Shown: positions 20,752-29,650, counted from the first letter of the stretch. The stretch: DNA of 64,000 nt from Acidithiobacillus ferrooxidans ATCC 23270 (GCF_000021485.1 NC_011761.1:248001-312000); one strand, 5' to 3'. Translations and numbers: made by a program. The notes: generated from the sequence alone by a model not told the origin.

Positions 20752-21881
20752 GCAGTGCCAGTATAAGTTCCGCAGAGGAGATCATCGCCGACATCGCTGC
20801 CGGTCGGATGGTGATTCTGATGGACGACGAGGGGCGTGAAAACGAAGGTGATCTGATCATGGCGGCGGAGTTTGTGACGCCCGCCGCCATCAATTTCATG
20901 GTTTCGCAGGGGCGTGGTCTGGTGTGCCTGCCGCTCACCCGCGAGCGTTGCGAGCGATTGCGCCTCCCGCAGATGGTAGGGCATAACACTGCCAGCCTGG
21001 GCACCGCGTTCACGGTGTCGATTGAGGCTGCCCGCGGTGTCACCACGGGCATTTCCGCTGCTGACCGCGCGGTGACGATTCGGGCGGCCATTGCAGACGA
21101 GGCAGGCCCGGAGGATATCGTGATGCCCGGTCACATTTTCCCTCTGGCCGCAGAACCCGGGGGCGTACTGGTTCGCGCCGGTCATACCGAAGCAGCGGTC
21201 GACCTTGCACGGCTGGCTGGCTGCAAACCCGCCGGTGTCATCTGCGAAATTCTCAATGTCGACGGCGAAATGGCGCGTTTGCCCGACCTGCTCCCCTATG
21301 CTGCGGAACATGGCCTCAAAATTGGCACCATTGCCGACCTGATCCGCTATCGCCTGGAACGGGAGCGGATCGTACAGCGGGAGGCGAGCGGCCCGTGGCA
21401 TACCCCATGTGGCGACTTCGAACTCCACGTTTATCGTGACTGGGTCGCCCGTGAAACGCATTTTGCCCTGGTTCTTGGCGACCTGGAAGCGCGTGATGAA
21501 CCCGTACTGGTAAGGGTACAGGTTGGCAAGACGCTGAATGATCTCTTCGCCGGTGAAGCCAGCCCGAATGTCATCGCCTTGCGGCGGATCGCTGCAGAAG
21601 GTCGTGGCGTGCTGGTCTATCTCCACCATCAGGAGAGTGTCGAAGAACTCCTGCGCGAGATCGCCGCATTGCCTGAAAAGCCCAAGGGGCCCGGTCAGGC
21701 GGGTGACGCCGGACGGGTTCTGCGCACCTTTGGCATCGGCGCCCAGATTCTCTCTGATCTGGGGGTGCATCAGGCGGTGGTCCTCAGCGACAGTCAGTTT
21801 CAATACCGTGGTATCGGCGGCTTCGGTCTGGAGATCGTCGGCCAGCGTCCCTTTCTGGAAGTTCCCGAGGATGAGTCATGA
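20748..21881 (+). CDS. ribBA: DHBP synthase with degenerate GTP cyclohydrolase II domain
   Basis: A 377-residue two-domain protein. The N-terminal DHBP synthase part (about residues 1-205) is intact: [26 protein letters not shown] and [16 protein letters not shown] are present. It converts ribulose 5-phosphate to dihydroxybutanone phosphate. The C-terminal RibA-like part lacks the three zinc cysteines (the region expected to read like GDxxxSxRCDC is instead [14 protein letters not shown]). It is therefore probably not a cyclohydrolase, as described for RibBX-type hybrids. A separate ribA would be needed. It overlaps ribE and ribH by 4 bases each. Confidence 0.93.
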   Translation: MSSASISSAEEIIADIAAGRMVILMDDEGRENEGDLIMAAEFVTPAAINFMVSQGRGLVCLPLTRERCERLRLPQMVGHNTASLGTAFTVSIEAARGVTTGISAADRAVTIRAAIADEAGPEDIVMPGHIFPLAAEPGGVLVRAGHTEAAVDLARLAGCKPAGVICEILNVDGEMARLPDLLPYAAEHGLKIGTIADLIRYRLERERIVQREASGPWHTPCGDFELHVYRDWVARETHFALVLGDLEARDEPVLVRVQVGKTLNDLFAGEASPNVIALRRIAAEGRGVLVYLHHQESVEELLREIAALPEKPKGPGQAGDAGRVLRTFGIGAQILSDLGVHQAVVLSDSQFQYRGIGGFGLEIVGQRPFLEVPEDES

Positions 21882-22342
21882 TTCGTCATATCGAAGGCAG
21901 TCTGCAGGCCGGTGAGCATCGCTTTGCCCTGTTGGTCAGCCGTTTCAACAGCTTTATCACCCAGCAGTTGGAGCAGGGTGCCATCGACGCGTTGCGCCGT
22001 CACGGTGCAAAAGAAGAACAGCTTCATGTCGTTCATGTCCCGGGTGCTTATGAGATGCCGCTGATCGCACAGAAGCTGGCGCGTAGCGGTAATTATGACG
22101 CCGTGCTTTGTCTGGGCGCAGTGATTCGCGGCGGTACCCCACATTTTGATTATGTCGCGGCCGAAGTGTCCAAGGGGGTGGCGCAGGTATCCATGGACAC
22201 GGGAGTGCCGGTGATTTTTGGGGTGCTGACCACGGACAGCATTGAGCAGGCCATTGAGCGCGCCGGAACCAAAGCGGGCAACAAGGGCTTCGATGCGGCC
22301 ATGACTGCACTGGAAATGGTGCAGTTGTTGCGTCAGATCTGA
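21878..22342 (+). CDS. ribH: 6,7-dimethyl-8-ribityllumazine synthase
   Basis: A 154-residue protein of typical size. It has the substrate-binding segments [28 protein letters not shown] and [16 protein letters not shown]. It condenses dihydroxybutanone phosphate with the pyrimidine intermediate. Its ATG overlaps the ribBA stop by four bases, and nusB follows after 10 bases, the common ribH-nusB pair. Confidence 0.98.
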   Translation: MIRHIEGSLQAGEHRFALLVSRFNSFITQQLEQGAIDALRRHGAKEEQLHVVHVPGAYEMPLIAQKLARSGNYDAVLCLGAVIRGGTPHFDYVAAEVSKGVAQVSMDTGVPVIFGVLTTDSIEQAIERAGTKAGNKGFDAAMTALEMVQLLRQI

Positions 22343-22352
22343 ATAGCACTCG

Positions 22353-22796
22353 ATGAAAATCAGTCGCCGTCGTCTGGCGCGTCAAGCTGCGGTTCAGGCG
22401 CTCTACCAGTGGCAGATGAATCCGGGCCATTGTGCGGAGATCGAGTTGCAATTTACCTCCGATCCGGAGCGCCTGCAGGGCGCCGATGTCGCTTTCTTTA
22501 AAAGCCTCTGGCAAGGGGTCTGTGCCGCAATCTCCGAACTGGACCCTGCCATCGCCGAGGAAGTTCAGGACCGTCGCTGGGCCGATGAGGTCAGCGAGGT
22601 CGAACGGGCGATCCTGCGTCTGGCGGCCTGCGAATTGCGGGACTATCCGCAAACGCCATACCGGGTGATCATCAATGAAGCCATAGAACTGGACAAAGAC
22701 TTTGGTGGTGAGCAAGGCCATCGCTTCGTCAACGCCGTCCTGGATAAACTCGCGCAGAGGTGGCGGTCTGCGGAGATGTTGCAGGCCGGTCGCTGA
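22353..22796 (+). CDS. nusB: Transcription antitermination factor NusB
   Basis: A 147-residue all-helical protein with the N-terminal signature SRRRLARQAAVQALYQWQ and the C-terminal INEAIELDKDFGGEQGHRFVN/AVLDKLA. NusB with S10 (NusE, encoded at 44577) binds boxA RNA and promotes processive rRNA transcription. Last gene of the glyA-rib operon; 127 bases of non-coding sequence follow. Confidence 0.97.
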   Translation: MKISRRRLARQAAVQALYQWQMNPGHCAEIELQFTSDPERLQGADVAFFKSLWQGVCAAISELDPAIAEEVQDRRWADEVSEVERAILRLAACELRDYPQTPYRVIINEAIELDKDFGGEQGHRFVNAVLDKLAQRWRSAEMLQAGR

Positions 22797-22854
22797 TGGC
22801 ACGTCGATGGCTTTCATTCTATCCCACAAAATGGAAAGAAGACTTGCCCGGACT

Positions 22855-22883
22855 TTGAAAACCCTGCCGCCATGTGCTATTTC
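22855..22883 (+). promoter_or_regulatory. Probable promoter for the DUF2934 gene
   Basis: TTGAAA (22855-22860) and TATTTC (22878-22883) with a 17-base spacer, about 40 bases upstream of the ATG at 22924. It lies in the gap after nusB. Confidence 0.5.
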
Positions 22884-22923
22884 TTACTAGAGCGTTTTTT
22901 TCATGTCCTTCAGGAGGGTAGCC

Positions 22924-23205
22924 ATGGCGGAAGAGCAACCTAAAAAACGGGTCGCAAAGCCCAGGGAAGTTTCAGCGGATCCCAAGGTGGCGCCGCGCGC
23001 GACGGCGCGGGATGCGGTCGCCGTGCCCAAGAAGCCCCGGGCTGCCGGACGTTCAAAGTCTCCACAGGTCTCTGCTGCGGATCGCCAGCGCATGATTGCC
23101 GAACGTGCCTACTATCTTGCCGAGGCGCGCAGTTTTGTGGGAGGCGACTGTCAGGCGGACTGGTACGCGGCGGAGTCCTGGATCGACGCTCATATGTCTG
23201 CTTGA
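22924..23205 (+). CDS. Small DUF2934 protein
   Basis: A 93-residue protein. The first half is a basic, Lys/Pro/Ala-rich, probably disordered tail. The second half (about residues 50-88; RQRMIAERAYYLAEARSF followed by DWYAAESWID) matches the short helical DUF2934 motif. The function of this family is unknown. The ATG at 22924 has AGGAGG about eight bases upstream; the ATG at 22903 lacks one. It appears to be monocistronic between nusB and the Sel1-repeat gene. The basic tail could bind nucleic acid, but that is speculation. Confidence 0.8.
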   Translation: MAEEQPKKRVAKPREVSADPKVAPRATARDAVAVPKKPRAAGRSKSPQVSAADRQRMIAERAYYLAEARSFVGGDCQADWYAAESWIDAHMSA

Positions 23206-23303
23206 CGCGCCTGATATGCGGCGCCTGCGCGGGGGGGAGAGCGCCGGGTGTGGCCAGTCCGCAATTCCCGTTCGGCATACGCCTGAAAAACTTCTGGTTA
23301 TGC

Positions 23304-23327
23304 GCGAGGTTTTTGGTGTAACCTCGC
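23304..23327. repeat. Perfect 8-base inverted repeat upstream of the Sel1 gene
   Basis: GCGAGGTT and AACCTCGC with an eight-base centre lie 37 bases before the ATG at 23364. No T-run follows, so it is not a standard terminator. It may be an operator or a leader hairpin. Confidence 0.5.
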
Positions 23328-23363
23328 TATCTGTAAGGTATGGGCAATCAGCTAGGAGTTTCT

Positions 23364-23936
23364 ATGCGCAATTATCACGATTTCAGTAAACGATTCCTTC
23401 CTGCTGTCTGTGGGGCAGTATTTTTGGCGCTTTCCGCGCCTTGGGCGGATGCGCATACCGCAACCGGTGTAGCCCCCCAAGATGTGGCTGGCGCTCACTC
23501 TGCCGATCTCACCACGGCCAGGCTCGAGAATACGATAGGTACTCGTTGTGCATTGGGTGACGGGGTTCCGCAAAATTATAGCTTGGCTGCACATTGGTTC
23601 AACAAGGCTGCCCTCCATGGCTATGCCAAAGCGGAATACAACCTTGGCATGCAGTATTATTTCGGCCAGGGCGTGAACAAGGATGAAGCCAAAGCAGCTT
23701 ACTGGTGGAAGAAGGCGGCAGCGCAGGGTATTCCCGCCGCTCAGTACAACCTGGGCAATCTCTATTTCCTGGGGCAGGGGGTGCCGCAGGACTATGGCCA
23801 GGCCAGCCTCTGGTGGCGCAAAGCAGCAGCGCTTGGCAATGTTCAAGCCAGCCGTAACCTGGCGACTTTAGCGCAAGTACACCCAGAGTACCGGGAGGTG
23901 GCTGCTGTTAGGGAAAAGACGGTAGTTGCACCATGA
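23364..23936 (+). CDS. Exported Sel1-repeat protein
   Basis: A 190-residue protein with a signal peptide (hydrophobic core about residues 11-25, cleavage near ADA-H). At least two clear Sel1-like repeats follow (KAEYNLGMQYYFGQGVNKDE and AAQYNLGNLYFLGQGVPQDY, each followed by A.WW.KAA), plus a partial one before. Sel1 repeats form TPR-like helical scaffolds for protein binding. Its partner is unknown; it is probably periplasmic. AGGAG precedes the ATG at 23364; an in-frame ATG at 23340 has no such site. It is convergent with the LapA-like gene, 17 bases away. Confidence 0.85.
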   Translation: MRNYHDFSKRFLPAVCGAVFLALSAPWADAHTATGVAPQDVAGAHSADLTTARLENTIGTRCALGDGVPQNYSLAAHWFNKAALHGYAKAEYNLGMQYYFGQGVNKDEAKAAYWWKKAAAQGIPAAQYNLGNLYFLGQGVPQDYGQASLWWRKAAALGNVQASRNLATLAQVHPEYREVAAVREKTVVAP

Positions 23937-23953
23937 CGCGCGACTAGTCACCT

Positions 23954-24307
23954 TCAGTCCGCGCTTCTTCCCGTGTTGCCGGTCGCCGTGCTGTTGCCTT
24001 TCTGGACGCGCATGGCGGCTGCATGTTCCTTTTCGAAGTACTCCCGTTTGCCCCGTTCCGCGTTGAGTTGCCCTTCAAGGTCGACCTCGCGTCGTTCATG
24101 GCGGCGGATCTTCAGCTTGTTACGGATATGTGTGGGGAGATAAATCAGCATACTCGCAATAAAACCGGCGACAAAACCACTAAGCAGGACCACCCCCTGG
24201 GACTGTGCAAACGTCCACGAGAAGAAATGAATGGTGGCGGGTGCCCCGTTCTGAACCGCGAAAATGACAGCCAGCGCCGCTATCAAAAATGAAACGACCA
24301 TCCACAT
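23954..24307 (-). CDS. LapA-domain (DUF1049) inner-membrane protein
   Basis: A 117-residue protein with two membrane segments: about residues 2-18, with the family hallmark VIFAVQNGAPATIHFFSW after it, and about 40-58. A charged coiled-coil tail follows (about 62-105). This is the LapA/YciS domain; the E. coli member works with LapB in control of LPS synthesis. No lapB is adjacent here, so the link to LPS is inference from family. AGGAGG lies upstream of the ATG at 24307. It lies downstream of ubiB in the same direction. Confidence 0.85.
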   Translation of the reverse strand: MWMVVSFLIAALAVIFAVQNGAPATIHFFSWTFAQSQGVVLLSGFVAGFIASMLIYLPTHIRNKLKIRRHERREVDLEGQLNAERGKREYFEKEHAAAMRVQKGNSTATGNTGRSAD

Positions 24308-24361
24308 GACACCCTCCTTTCCCTAGCCCGGTGTATCTGTTGTAACGGACCTCCGCCTACC

Positions 24362-26044
24362 TTAGTCGCGACGGATAAATATGCTGCGTACCCATCTGGT
24401 CCCTGCCCAGAGGGCCGTCGGCAGGATAATCAGCCAAGCCCACACCGGCAAATGAAGTACCGGGCTATCCAGCCGGTGCTCCAGCGCCGCAATAATGCCC
24501 AAGCCTACCACAATAAACGTGCCGCCTACGCTATAGGTAAGTTTTTGCAAACCACTGTGCAGTTCCTGCCGAATACCCTGGATGTCGTTGCTACGGATCA
24601 CCAAGGGCAGTTCACCCTGCTGGGTCTGGCGCAGGATGTTATGGAGTAGTACCGGCATTTCCGGCAGAACCAATCCCCACTGGGGGAAGTATCGTTTCAG
24701 CTCGGACCACCAACCCTGCGGACCGCGCTGACGGCTGAGCCATTCTGTCAGAAGCGGTGTGGCCACTTCCCAGATGTTGAGTGCCGGGTTGAAATCACGG
24801 GCGATGCCCTCGACATTGACCAGCGTTTTTTGGAGCAGCAGGAGTTGAGGCTGGGTTTGCATATGAAAGGCGCGCGTAGTCTGAAAGAGCCGCAGCAACA
24901 GGCTGGCAACGGATATTTCATTCAGCGGTTTTTCAAACACCGGCTCCGCAATGGCACGGATGGCGGTTTCAAAATCCTGCACATTGGTGTCCGCTGGGAC
25001 CCATCCGGCTTCCACATGGGCTTCTGCCACGCGCCGATAGTCGCGTCGGAAAAACGCAACCATGTTTTCTGCAAGGTAATGCTGGCTCGCATCATCCAAG
25101 CTGCCCATGATGCCAAAATCCACCGCGATAAAGCGCCCGTTTTTCGGATCGATAAAAATATTGCCAGGATGCATGTCCGCGTGAAAATACGCGTCACGAA
25201 AGACCTGACGGAAAAAGATCTCCGCAGCGCGCCGCGAGAGTTGATCAAAATCAATGCCAGCATCATGAAGTGCCTCGCGCTGACCGATGGGGATACCATA
25301 AATGCGCTCCATCACCAGTACCGGAGACGCGCAATAGTCCCAGTATATTTCCGGCACATAGAGCAGTTCCGGTTCGGCAGCAAAATTACGCCGCAACTGA
25401 CTGGCGTTGGCCGCTTCACGTAGCAGATCCAGTTCCCCGCGAATGATTTTCGCGTATTCCGCGACAACGGCACGCACCCTCAGGCGCCGGCCTTCCTGAG
25501 AATAGCGCTCCGCGAGATCAGCGAGCAGCGCAAGGATGGCCAGATCCTGATCGATGATCCATTGCAGGCCCGGGCGTCTGACCTTGATCGCCACCTCGCG
25601 GCCATCCAGCAATTGCCCGAAGTGTACTTGGGCAATGGACGCCGCCGCGGCGGGTTGATCATCAAATCGGGAGAAGATCGCATCCAGCGGTTTGCCGAGC
25701 GCTGCCTCGATGATCTGCCGGGCGACGTTGGACGGGAAAGGGGGGACTGCGTCCTGGAGTTTCGCAAGCTCCTGAGTAATATGGTCGGGAAGCAAATCCC
25801 GGCGGGTTGAAAGCATCTGTCCTAGTTTGATAAAGGTGGGGCCCAGTGTTTCCAGTGCCTCGCGCAGGCGTTCGGCAAAGGAGCCCTGGGGCCGCGGCGC
25901 CAGCCATGTCATGGGATTTAGGCGCAACACGGCCTGGTATGGTTTTAACAAAGGAAGAAAATACAGCACTTCGTCCAGGCGGTAACGCACCAGAACGCGG
26001 GTGATATGCAGTGTTCGCACAAAACGAAGGAAGGACTGTCGCAT
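24362..26044 (-). CDS. ubiB: UbiB/ABC1 atypical kinase
   Basis: A 560-residue member of the UbiB/Coq8 family. The KxGQ motif is FIKLGQMLSTRRDLLP (near residue 70), with the Ala-rich loop AAAASIAQVH, the lysine motif VAIKVRRPG, then HADMHPGNIF and VDFG. Two C-terminal membrane helices follow (about residues 505-525 and 530-550). UbiB is an ATPase/kinase-like protein needed for ubiquinone synthesis, probably by helping extract lipid intermediates. In E. coli it sits with ubiE and ubiJ; here it stands apart from ubiE (12893). Confidence 0.95.
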   Translation of the reverse strand: MRQSFLRFVRTLHITRVLVRYRLDEVLYFLPLLKPYQAVLRLNPMTWLAPRPQGSFAERLREALETLGPTFIKLGQMLSTRRDLLPDHITQELAKLQDAVPPFPSNVARQIIEAALGKPLDAIFSRFDDQPAAAASIAQVHFGQLLDGREVAIKVRRPGLQWIIDQDLAILALLADLAERYSQEGRRLRVRAVVAEYAKIIRGELDLLREAANASQLRRNFAAEPELLYVPEIYWDYCASPVLVMERIYGIPIGQREALHDAGIDFDQLSRRAAEIFFRQVFRDAYFHADMHPGNIFIDPKNGRFIAVDFGIMGSLDDASQHYLAENMVAFFRRDYRRVAEAHVEAGWVPADTNVQDFETAIRAIAEPVFEKPLNEISVASLLLRLFQTTRAFHMQTQPQLLLLQKTLVNVEGIARDFNPALNIWEVATPLLTEWLSRQRGPQGWWSELKRYFPQWGLVLPEMPVLLHNILRQTQQGELPLVIRSNDIQGIRQELHSGLQKLTYSVGGTFIVVGLGIIAALEHRLDSPVLHLPVWAWLIILPTALWAGTRWVRSIFIRRD

Positions 26045-26094
26045 GGCGTTTAGTCTATCATGGAAACGATGCCATGCGCCGCCATGGCCGCCGC

Positions 26095-26121
26095 AAAAAA
26101 AGCGGGCCTTGGCTGGCCCGC
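26095..26121 (-). terminator. Terminator of the OmpA-like gene
   Basis: Minus-strand stem GCGGGCC/GGCCCGC (26121-26115 with 26108-26102) with a six-base loop and seven T residues after it. It lies 22 bases beyond the stop at 26144 and separates this gene from ubiB. Confidence 0.92.
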
Positions 26122-26143
26122 ATCTGCAATATTTGGAAGGAGA

Positions 26144-26797
26144 TTACTGAACGGTCTTCTGAACCTTGATGCTGGAATTGATTTCCACGCGCTGATTCAG
26201 GAAGCGGCCTTGGGGGGTAGCGTTAGTGGCGACCGGATTGTCGTAGGAGTGACCCTTCAGTACCATGCGATCACTTGCCACCCCGTGATGGGCCAGGTAC
26301 TGTGCGACACTCTGGGCACGCAGCTTGGACAGCTTGAGATTGTATGCGTAGGTGCCCACCTTACTGCAATATCCATTGACGTCGAGTACGGCCTCGGGAT
26401 GTTTTTTGGCAAAACTCGCCACTTCGTCCAGTACCCGGATGTCATGATCCAGCAGCTTGTACGAATCGAACTTGAAGTTGATACCGGTGATGGTGATCGG
26501 CTTGCTCACCAGAATCGTCTGCTCAACAGGCGCGATGGGGGCAGGTACAGGGGCTGGAGGCGGTGTCGGCGCGGCTGCCACGGCGACCGGCGCGGGCGCA
26601 CAATAGGCGGGCACCGGACCATCCGTTACCGGACGCCCGCCACGCACGCAGATACCCCGACTGGTGACAACAGGCTTGGCGCCGTGATTGACTGCATAAC
26701 CCACATAGCCACCGTCCGCATAGGCTGCACTGGCGAAAATACCCCCGCTGATGGCTACAAGTAGTGTGATGCCTTTGATGCCTTTAATATGTTCCAT
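26144..26797 (-). CDS. OmpA-like outer-membrane/peptidoglycan protein
   Basis: A 217-residue exported protein: signal peptide (cleavage near AYA-D, residue 27), a short region with Cys50 and Cys66, a Pro/Ala/Val linker (about 67-92), then an OmpA C-terminal domain (about 100-215). NFKFDSYKLL and YNLKLSKLRAQSVAQYL are the expected motifs. However, the usual GHTD is GYCS here (Cys144, Ser145), so the Asp that binds diaminopimelate is missing, while the Arg in LSKLRA is kept. It may still anchor to the cell wall weakly. The ATG at 26797 follows GGAGGG. Confidence 0.88.
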   Translation of the reverse strand: MEHIKGIKGITLLVAISGGIFASAAYADGGYVGYAVNHGAKPVVTSRGICVRGGRPVTDGPVPAYCAPAPVAVAAAPTPPPAPVPAPIAPVEQTILVSKPITITGINFKFDSYKLLDHDIRVLDEVASFAKKHPEAVLDVNGYCSKVGTYAYNLKLSKLRAQSVAQYLAHHGVASDRMVLKGHSYDNPVATNATPQGRFLNQRVEINSSIKVQKTVQ

Positions 26798-26864
26798 TAT
26801 CAAAACCCTCCTCTTTCAAGCCCTGGCGAAGCTGCCTGGCAAAAAACTTCACTTATTCTTTTAC

Positions 26865-26893
26865 AGGATGTTGTAAATGGGCAACGATGTCAA
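26865..26893 (-). promoter_or_regulatory. Promoter of the OmpA-like gene
   Basis: On the minus strand TTGACA (26893-26888) and CATCCT (26870-26865) with a 17-base spacer, about 70 bases before the start at 26797. Confidence 0.5.
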
Positions 26894-26982
26894 GGCGCCG
26901 AGAGCGCAGAATCCGCATTATTCGTCAAGCTGATGGTGCGTTCCCGAAGGTGCCGGGGCCCAGCACCGCTTGACAAAGACGC

Positions 26983-27011
26983 TTGACAAAGAAATACCCA
27001 GGCCGCACAAT
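26983..27011 (+). promoter_or_regulatory. Promoter of the tRNA-tuf operon
   Basis: TTGACA (26983-26988), a 17-base spacer and CACAAT (27006-27011) end 15 bases before tRNA-Tyr. A second TTGACA at 26970-26975 lies 13 bases upstream as part of a direct repeat of TTGACAAAGA. Confidence 0.75.
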
Positions 27012-27026
27012 GCGCCGCTAATCGTG

Positions 27027-27111
27027 GGAGGGGTTCCCGAGCGGTCAAAGGGATCAGACTGTAAATCTGACGGCTCTGCCTTCGGAGGTTCGAATCCTCC
27101 CCCCTCCACCA
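27027..27111 (+). tRNA. tRNA-Tyr (GTA)
   Basis: 85 bases with the anticodon GTA at 27061-27063, a long variable arm typical of tRNA-Tyr, the acceptor stem GGAGGGG/CCCCTCC and an encoded CCA end. First of four tRNA genes flanking tuf, as in E. coli. Confidence 0.97.
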
Positions 27112-27168
27112 AGCTTTTTTATGGCATTCTGCCTGGCGCAGGCGCCAGTATGGCAAGTTTTGATTTGT

Positions 27169-27242
27169 GCGGGTGTAGTTCAACGGTAGAACCTCAGCCT
27201 TCCAAGCTGATGGTGTGGGTTCGATTCCCATCACCCGCTCCA
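27169..27242 (+). tRNA. tRNA-Gly (TCC)
   Basis: 74 bases, anticodon TCC at 27201-27203, acceptor GCGGGTG/CACCCGC, T-arm GGTTCGATTCC, encoded CCA. Second tRNA of the cluster. Confidence 0.97.
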
Positions 27243-27250
27243 GTGTTCAT

Positions 27251-27326
<76 letters not shown>

Positions 27327-27371
27327 TATTTTCGGGTCTTTCTTGGGTCTGGTATTCTTGGGGAGTGTCTG

Positions 27372-28562
27372 ATGTCCAAAGGGAAATTTGAGCGGACGAA
27401 GCCGCATGTCAACGTGGGAACGATTGGTCACGTGGACCATGGCAAGACCACATTAACGGCGGCGCTGACGAAGGTGTTGTCGGCGAAGTTTGGCGGTGAG
27501 ATTCGCGCCTATGATCAGATTGACAATGCGCCGGAAGAGCGGGCGCGAGGGATCACGATAGCGACCTCGCACGTAGAATACGAGACCGCGAATCGTCACT
27601 ATGCCCATGTAGACTGTCCGGGGCATGCCGACTATGTGAAGAACATGATTACCGGAGCGGCGCAGATGGACGGCGCCATACTGGTGTGTTCGGCAGCGGA
27701 CGGTCCGATGCCGCAGACCCGCGAACATATTTTGCTTGCCCGTCAGGTGGGCGTTCCCTATATCGTCGTGTTTTTGAACAAGGCGGACATGGTGGATGAC
27801 GCCGAGCTGCTGGAGTTGGTGGAAATGGAAGTGCGCGAACTTCTGTCCAAGTACGAGTTTCCCGGTGATGACATTCCGGTGATTATCGGTTCGGCGCTGA
27901 AGGCCCTGGAAGGGGATCAGAGCGACATAGGGGAGCCTGCGATTTTCCGTTTGGCGGATGCGATGGACAGCTACATCCCGATGCCCGAGCGTCCCGTGGA
28001 CAAGCCCTTCCTGATGCCGATAGAAGACGTATTTTCGATTTCGGGTCGTGGCACGGTGGTGACCGGACGTATTGAGCGTGGCATTGTGAAGATTGGCGAT
28101 GAGATCGAGATCATCGGCATTCACAACACCGCCAAGAGCATTGTCACTGGTGTGGAGATGTTCCGCAAGATTCTGGATCAGGGGCAGGCCGGAGACAACG
28201 TCGGGGTACTGCTGCGCGGCACGAAGAAAGATGATGTGGAGCGTGGTCAGGTACTGGCCAAGCCGGGCAGCATCAAGCCGCATACGCGTTTTGAAGCGGA
28301 AGTATATGTGTTGTCGAAAGAGGAAGGGGGTCGACACACGCCGTTTTTCAATGGTTACCGCCCGCAGTTTTACTTTCGTACCACTGACGTGACGGGTGCG
28401 GTGGAGTTGCCGGAAGGTGTGGAGATGGTGATGCCGGGCGACAATATATTGTTCAAGGTCGCGTTGATTGCGCCGATTGCGATGGAGGAAGGTCTGCGTT
28501 TCGCGGTGCGCGAAGGCGGCCGTACCGTTGGCGCCGGCGTCGTCTCCAAGGTGGTCGAATAA
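27372..28562 (+). CDS. tuf: Elongation factor Tu (copy 1)
   Basis: A 396-residue EF-Tu that delivers aminoacyl-tRNA to the ribosome. The G-domain motifs are [16 protein letters not shown] and NKAD. The coding sequence appears identical base for base to copy 2 (43387-44577), with identity beginning at the start codon and ending at the stop, while flanks differ. This indicates gene conversion. It lies between tRNA-Thr and tRNA-Trp, the E. coli tufB setting. The start is ATG at 27372; upstream in-frame codons run through tRNA-Thr and are not coding. Confidence 0.98.
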   Translation: MSKGKFERTKPHVNVGTIGHVDHGKTTLTAALTKVLSAKFGGEIRAYDQIDNAPEERARGITIATSHVEYETANRHYAHVDCPGHADYVKNMITGAAQMDGAILVCSAADGPMPQTREHILLARQVGVPYIVVFLNKADMVDDAELLELVEMEVRELLSKYEFPGDDIPVIIGSALKALEGDQSDIGEPAIFRLADAMDSYIPMPERPVDKPFLMPIEDVFSISGRGTVVTGRIERGIVKIGDEIEIIGIHNTAKSIVTGVEMFRKILDQGQAGDNVGVLLRGTKKDDVERGQVLAKPGSIKPHTRFEAEVYVLSKEEGGRHTPFFNGYRPQFYFRTTDVTGAVELPEGVEMVMPGDNILFKVALIAPIAMEEGLRFAVREGGRTVGAGVVSKVVE

Positions 28563-28582
28563 GTTTTCATGATGTAGTGTTG

Positions 28583-28604
28583 AACGGCGGCACTGTCCGC
28601 CGTT
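28583..28604 (+). other. Hairpin between tuf copy 1 and tRNA-Trp
   Basis: AACGGCGG (28583-28590) pairs with CCGCCGTT (28597-28604) around a six-base loop. No T-run follows, so RNA processing or partial termination ahead of tRNA-Trp is more likely than a full stop of transcription. Confidence 0.5.
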
Positions 28605-28614
28605 TGCCGTCTGC

Positions 28615-28690
28615 AGGGCAGTAGCTCAATTGGTAGAGCAGCGGTCTCCAAAACCGCAGGTTGGGGGTTCGAGCCCCTCCTGCCCTGCCA
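28615..28690 (+). tRNA. tRNA-Trp (CCA)
   Basis: 76 bases, anticodon CCA at 28648-28650, acceptor AGGGCAG/CTGCCCT, encoded CCA end. Located between tuf and secE as in E. coli. Confidence 0.97.
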
Positions 28691-28712
28691 TTATTAAAAA
28701 GGTGTGGTGTTC

Positions 28713-29063
28713 ATGTCGGAAAAAGTGAAGCTCTATTTTGCGGCAGGACTCGCTGCCCTCGGGGTATTCGCCTATTTCCTCATCCCCATCCACTTCGGTA
28801 CGTATTACCCTGGTGTGGCGCTGATTCTCGCTTTGTTGATTGCCGCAGGGCTTTTCGCTTCCAGCAACAACGGCAAGGCGCTCCTGGTCTTTTTTCGGGA
28901 AGCATACGTGGAGTTGCTGAAGGTGGTTTGGCCAACGCGCCCCGAGGTCGTGCGTAGTACGGCCATCATTATTGGTCTGATCGCGGTAATTGCCATCTTC
29001 CTTTGGCTGGTGGATATGGCACTCCTTGGGATCGTGCGCCTGCTACTCGGAGGAGTCGCGTAA
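28713..29063 (+). CDS. secE: Preprotein translocase subunit SecE
   Basis: A 116-residue three-helix form as in gammaproteobacteria. Hydrophobic segments lie at about residues 8-27, 32-48 and 87-112; the conserved cytoplasmic stretch EAYVELLKVVWPTRPEV lies before the last helix. SecE clamps SecY (encoded at 53421) in the translocon. The ATG at 28713 follows AAGGTG; the upstream GTG at 28704 is less likely. nusG starts directly after the stop. Confidence 0.95.
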   Translation: MSEKVKLYFAAGLAALGVFAYFLIPIHFGTYYPGVALILALLIAAGLFASSNNGKALLVFFREAYVELLKVVWPTRPEVVRSTAIIIGLIAVIAIFLWLVDMALLGIVRLLLGGVA

Positions 29064-29597
29064 ATGTCTATGCGTTGGTATGTGGTTCATGCGTTCTCGG
29101 GCTTCGAGAAAAAGGTGCAGGGCGAGATCCGCGAGCGTGCCAATCGGGAAGGGCTTGCCGACAAGTTTGGTGAGATCCTCGTTCCCGTCGAAGAAGTCGT
29201 GGAAATGCGAAATGGCCAAAAAACGAGCTCGCAGCGAATGTTTTACCCCGGTTATGTCTTGGTGCAGATGGAAATGGACGACGTGACCTGGCACCTCGTC
29301 AAGAGCACACCACGGGTCACCGGATTTGTCGGCGGCTCTGTAGGGCGCCCACATCCGCTGAGTGATGCGGAGACCAACGCCATCATGGACCGCATCAAGG
29401 AAGGCGTTGAGAAGCCGCGTCCGAAATTCAGTTTTGACGCGGGTGAGCAGGTGCGTGTCGTAGATGGCCCGTTCAAGGATTTCAACGGCGTCGTCGAGGA
29501 AGTCAATTTCGAAAAGAGCAAGTTACGGGTTTCGGTGACCATCTTTGGTCGCTCCACGCCCGTAGAATTGGATTTTGGCCAGGTCGAGAAGGCCTGA
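29064..29597 (+). CDS. nusG: Transcription termination/antitermination protein NusG
   Basis: A 177-residue protein with the NGN domain ([19 protein letters not shown] at the start; [13 protein letters not shown]) and the C-terminal KOW domain ([21 protein letters not shown]). It links RNA polymerase with Rho or with ribosomal S10. It begins at the base after the secE stop, with GGAGGAG inside the secE end. Confidence 0.98.
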   Translation: MSMRWYVVHAFSGFEKKVQGEIRERANREGLADKFGEILVPVEEVVEMRNGQKTSSQRMFYPGYVLVQMEMDDVTWHLVKSTPRVTGFVGGSVGRPHPLSDAETNAIMDRIKEGVEKPRPKFSFDAGEQVRVVDGPFKDFNGVVEEVNFEKSKLRVSVTIFGRSTPVELDFGQVEKA

Positions 29598-29650
29598 TCG
29601 TTTTCAACAGAGGGAGCCTGATGGCGTTCGCACCTCGCAGGAGTTAAATT

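Noticed and set aside
27453-28337. Identical 294-codon antisense frames in both tuf copies
   Set aside because: They are identical only because the tuf genes are; no independent coding evidence.
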